Source: Paludibacter sp.
GTDB taxonomy: Bacteria > Bacteroidota > Bacteroidia > Bacteroidales > Paludibacteraceae
Length of the DNA stretch: 64,000 nt
Direction: 5' to 3'
NCBI GenBank assembly: GCA_024710005.1
Contig: JANJVQ010000036.1
Span: 338,838 to 402,837, forward strand
Positions 61,392 to 64,000 of this stretch are shown here, piece after piece. Below the pieces are notes generated by a model, which saw only the letters and a program-made list of their open reading frames with translations, made no database searches and had not been told where the DNA came from. Made by a program: the position numbers and the translations under genes. The stretch's first letter is position 1. Each line of letters opens with the position of its first letter.

Positions 61392-63593
61392 TTATAGCTC
61401 GAGCTGATTCTTAACTAAATGATAATAAGCGCCTTTCTTCTTTGTGAGACTTTCATGGGTCCCTGTTTCAACAATCTCTCCATTGTCAAGCACCACGATT
61501 TGATCTGCATTTTTTACGGTGCTTAGCCGGTGTGCAATTACGACTGATGTCCTGCCTTCGAAGAATCTGCCTAAGTTGTCCATGATGATTTTCTCATTAT
61601 TCGTGTCCAACGCGTTGGTCGCTTCATCTAAGAAAACAAACTCAGGATTCTTGTAAATCGCTCTGGCAATAAGGATTCTCTGCTTCTGACCCTGACTGAG
61701 CGCATGTCCTTCAGACCCTATTTTCGTATCGTATTTTGAGGATAAAGTTTCGATGAATGGTCTGATGTTGGCTGTATTAACTGCGTTCAACAGCCTGTCT
61801 TTGTCAATTTCTTCGTCACCCGGTGCAATATTCCGGGCTATGCTATCGGTAAAGATGTATCCTTCCTGCATCACAACACCGCAATTTTTTCTCCATTCGC
61901 GCATATTGTAGTGTGATAAACTATTGCTTCCCAGGAATATATGTCCCTGTTGCGGTTTGTAGAAACCCAGTAATAATTTCATCAGGGTAGTCTTGCCACT
62001 TCCACTCATTCCCACAATGGCAGTCTGTTTTCCGGAGGGAATATGTAGGTTTATGTTTTTTAAAACAGGTTTTCCTGCTGAGGTTGTATCGTAAGCAAAT
62101 GTCAGATTGTGGATTATAATGTCCTGTTTGTCAGGGATGTTGTAGATCTGATCCGGATTATCTTCATCTTCATTGTCTTTGGTATAAACCTCGCTGAGCC
62201 TTTCGATGCTAAGGCGTGCATCCTGTGACTCCCGGTAGAAGTGGATCAACTGATCAATTGGGCTATTTAGCTGACCCAGAATGTATTGTACTGAGAGCAT
62301 CATCCCCAAACTCATGTTTCCGTCAATCACAAACTTGGCAACTAAGGCAGTAATGATGATGTTTTTGGTTTGATTGATAAAAATCGCTCCGGAATCCTGG
62401 TACTGACTTAAAGCCAATCCTTTGATCCTCAGCTTAAAAAGCTTGGCTTGTATCCTTTCCCATTCCCATCTTTTCTGTTGCTCGCAGGCGTTCAGCTTGA
62501 TTTCCTGCATGCCGGTAATGAGCTGAATTACATTGCTTTGATTGGCTGCCTGTTGTGCAAAGTTTTTGTGGTCAAGCGCTTCTCTTTTCTTCATAAACAG
62601 GCTTACCCAAAAGAAATATAGCAGGCTGCCCACTAAGAAAATCAGGAAAATAGTTACATTATAAAACAAGAGTATTAACGTGAATATCAAGATGTTGAAT
62701 AGCCCAAACAGGATGTTCAGGGTGGAATTTGTAAGGTAATTCTGGATGCGGGTATGGTCACCCATGCGTTGTAACAGATCGCCGGTCATTTTGGTGTCGA
62801 AATAGCCCATGGGCAACCGCATCAGCTTCGCTAAGAAGTCGGAAATCACCGAGATATTGACCCGTGTTCCGATGTGCAAGAGTATCCAACCCCTGATAAA
62901 TTCAACGGTTGAGGCGCTAAACACCAGGACTAACTGAGCAATCAGGACAAGATATACATAGCCGATGTTTTGTGCTGATATTCCGAAATCGACTATAGAT
63001 TGGGTGAGGAAGGGGAGTAAAAGTTGTAGCAGACTGCCAAAAAATAGTCCGAGGAACAACTGGAATATCAGTTTTTTATAAGGTTTCAGGTAAGAAAAAA
63101 GAAATGAAAATCCTTTGTTGGTCTTGGTTTTGTCACTTTCTTTTTTGAAAAACTCGGGAGTCGTTTCCAGTAGGAGGGCAATACCCACATCTTCACCGTC
63201 ACTCCTGGTGCTCAACCAACAGCGACAAAATTCTTCTTTGGTGTATTTCAGTTTTCCGGCTCCCGGATCTGCCACATAAATAATGTCTTTCCCGTTTTTT
63301 TCGCGGATGTCATAAACTACGACGAAATGTTGTTGGTTCCAGTGGACAATGCAGGGGAGGGGAGCTTCTTTCTTAAGTTCTTCGAAGTTTACATAGACAC
63401 CTACCGTACGGAAACCCAGCTTCTCAGCGGCTTCGCTGATGCCTAACAAGGAAACGCCTTCACGACTGAAGTGGGATTTTTCACGGAGTCCTTCAAGGGA
63501 GTATTGCCTTCCGTAGTGCGCTGCGATCATACGCAGGCAGGTCGGACCGCAATCCATGGCATCGTGTTGGTGGTAGAAGGGGAATTTAGACAT
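61392..63593 (-). CDS. Peptidase-containing ABC transporter (C39 bacteriocin-exporter type)
   Basis: Protein of 733 residues with three parts. The C39 peptidase domain (1-~140) has catalytic Cys15 in MDCGPTC, oxyanion Gln9, His89 in QQHFVVVYD and Asp109 in VADPG. A six-helix exporter domain spans about 165-450. The ATPase has Walker A GMSGSGKTT (528-536), the signature LSQGQKQR and FLDEATNALD. Such PCATs cleave double-glycine leaders while exporting the peptide, and the two peptide genes lie directly upstream. All catalytic residues are present. Confidence 0.95.
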   Translation of the reverse strand: MSKFPFYHQHDAMDCGPTCLRMIAAHYGRQYSLEGLREKSHFSREGVSLLGISEAAEKLGFRTVGVYVNFEELKKEAPLPCIVHWNQQHFVVVYDIREKNGKDIIYVADPGAGKLKYTKEEFCRCWLSTRSDGEDVGIALLLETTPEFFKKESDKTKTNKGFSFLFSYLKPYKKLIFQLFLGLFFGSLLQLLLPFLTQSIVDFGISAQNIGYVYLVLIAQLVLVFSASTVEFIRGWILLHIGTRVNISVISDFLAKLMRLPMGYFDTKMTGDLLQRMGDHTRIQNYLTNSTLNILFGLFNILIFTLILLFYNVTIFLIFLVGSLLYFFWVSLFMKKREALDHKNFAQQAANQSNVIQLITGMQEIKLNACEQQKRWEWERIQAKLFKLRIKGLALSQYQDSGAIFINQTKNIIITALVAKFVIDGNMSLGMMLSVQYILGQLNSPIDQLIHFYRESQDARLSIERLSEVYTKDNEDEDNPDQIYNIPDKQDIIIHNLTFAYDTTSAGKPVLKNINLHIPSGKQTAIVGMSGSGKTTLMKLLLGFYKPQQGHIFLGSNSLSHYNMREWRKNCGVVMQEGYIFTDSIARNIAPGDEEIDKDRLLNAVNTANIRPFIETLSSKYDTKIGSEGHALSQGQKQRILIARAIYKNPEFVFLDEATNALDTNNEKIIMDNLGRFFEGRTSVVIAHRLSTVKNADQIVVLDNGEIVETGTHESLTKKKGAYYHLVKNQLEL

Positions 63594-63608
63594 AGAGTTT
63601 TAATATTC

Positions 63609-63694
63609 AAAGCGGCATAGCATAAAATCTCTTGATAATCAGTTGATTTCAGGAGGTTCTTGCAATAATGAGTTATTGCTCGCTAAACCGCTTT
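63609..63694 (-). promoter_or_regulatory. Nested stem-loops between the peptide genes and the transporter gene
   Basis: AAAGCGG (63609-63615) and CCGCTTT (63688-63694) could form an outer stem, enclosing a perfect inner hairpin GCAATAA-TGAG-TTATTGC (63662-63679). The region begins 16 bp before the transporter ATG and ends 20 bp after the peptide stop. It could reduce read-through or protect the peptide mRNA so that peptides are made in excess over the exporter; this is inference. Confidence 0.5.
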
Positions 63695-63714
63695 AAAATT
63701 AGGGAATATTTTTG

Positions 63715-63834
63715 TTATACCCTAACTCTAATTCTTTGCCCATTAGGGAGAGTGATAATTACATAATATCCACCAACTGTTTGATTCAATTGTTCAGTTG
63801 ATAATTTCCTCAGGTTGTTATTAATAGTTTTCAT
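63715..63834 (-). CDS. Double-glycine leader peptide 2 (core YYVIITLPNGQRIRVRV)
   Basis: A 39-residue ORF with ATG at 63834 and TAA at 63715. The 22-residue leader (MKTINNNLRK, then LSTEQLNQTVGG) fits the double-glycine pattern: L at -12, S at -11, L at -7, G at -2 and -1. Cleavage after GG leaves a 17-residue, Cys-free core with a net charge of about +3. It lies 121 bp upstream of the C39 transporter gene on the same strand. Length is the normal minimum for class II bacteriocin-like or pheromone precursors. No homolog is recognised by name. Confidence 0.85.
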   Translation of the reverse strand: MKTINNNLRKLSTEQLNQTVGGYYVIITLPNGQRIRVRV

Positions 63835-63835
63835 G
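63758..63835 (-). repeat. 78-bp perfect direct repeat covering the leader-coding region (copy 2)
   Basis: Identical to 63923-64000. The identity covers the start codon, the whole leader and the first few core codons (to YYV), and ends sharply inside the core. The repeat period is 165 bp. Confidence 0.9.
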
Positions 63836-63879
63836 ACTGTTTGAGTTATTGATGAATAGACAATGCTATAGATTGAGTT

Positions 63880-63999
63880 TTATACTCTTACTCTTACCCT
63901 GCTACCATCAGGTAACGTGATTATTACATAATATCCACCAACTGTTTGATTCAATTGTTCAGTTGATAATTTCCTCAGGTTGTTATTAATAGTTTTCAT
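63880..63999 (-). CDS. Double-glycine leader peptide 1 (core YYVIITLPDGSRVRVRV)
   Basis: A 39-residue ORF with ATG at 63999 and TAA at 63880, one base from the right edge. The leader is identical to that of peptide 2 in both protein and DNA. The core differs at three positions (N to D, Q to S, I to V) while keeping the YYVIITLP strand, the P-x-G turn and the alternating Arg/Val tail. The intergenic distance to peptide 2 is 45 bp. Further copies, a modification enzyme, an immunity gene or a regulator may lie beyond the window. Confidence 0.85.
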   Translation of the reverse strand: MKTINNNLRKLSTEQLNQTVGGYYVIITLPDGSRVRVRV

Positions 64000-64000
64000 G
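63923..64000 (-). repeat. 78-bp perfect direct repeat covering the leader-coding region (copy 1, reaches the window edge)
   Basis: Pair of 63758-63835. Because it runs into the last base of the window, its true outer boundary is unknown. Confidence 0.9.

Overview
The window reads as a chromosomal segment of an anaerobic member of the Bacteroidales. The reasons are the gene order of the division/cell-wall cluster, SusC/SusD pairs with FecR and ECF sigma factors, at least one type IX secretion sorting domain, promoters of the TTG/TAnnTTTG type and the absence of obvious Shine-Dalgarno sequences. The genus cannot be fixed from sequence alone. No tRNA, rRNA, IS transposase or CRISPR array is visible.

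Region 1 (1-14.9 kb, + strand) is the dcw cluster: rsmH (cut by the left edge), ftsL-like, ftsI with a PASTA domain, murE, mraY, murD, ftsW, murG, murC, ftsQ, ftsA, ftsZ. It is complete for this phylum, but several gaps hold intergenic repeats and palindromes. Region 2 (14.9-24.5 kb) is mixed: a membrane zinc peptidase, queA, a higBA toxin-antitoxin pair, a DUF2027/Smr protein, a surface lipoprotein, RNase R and a lipid-kinase-like protein. It ends in a small patch of decayed genes (a response regulator lacking its phospho-acceptor segment and the 3' remnant of a DUF4469 protein) beside a six-copy 23-bp tandem repeat.

Region 3 (24.5-55.9 kb, all - strand) is two adjacent polysaccharide-utilization loci, each led by an ECF sigma factor, a FecR anti-sigma and a SusC/SusD pair. 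Both carry a GH20 hexosaminidase and at least one secreted endonuclease/exonuclease/phosphatase-fold (EEP) enzyme. One adds a phosphodiester glycosidase of the NAGPA family, and the other ends with an organophosphate:phosphate-antiporter-like permease. Together they suggest, as inference, scavenging of N-acetylhexosamine-rich and possibly phosphodiester-linked glycans. Three GLUG-type surface proteins lie in the second locus, one of them a chimera with an EEP enzyme.

Region 4 (56-60.6 kb, - strand) holds fabI and an aromatic amino-acid operon (pheA, aminotransferase, DAHP synthase-chorismate mutase). A very short ORF encoding MTRFFTYFYFYFYFKR precedes the operon, followed by an anti-terminator segment and an intrinsic terminator: a classical Phe/Tyr attenuator.

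Region 5 (60.8-64 kb, - strand, cut by the right edge) is the best candidate for an undescribed system. Two tandem 39-residue double-glycine peptides have identical leaders and 17-residue cores (YYVIITLPNGQRIRVRV and YYVIITLPDGSRVRVRV). They lie upstream of a C39-peptidase ABC transporter and a drastically shortened HlyD-type adaptor. The cores look like amphipathic beta-hairpins. A secreted antimicrobial or a signalling peptide are the two leading readings.
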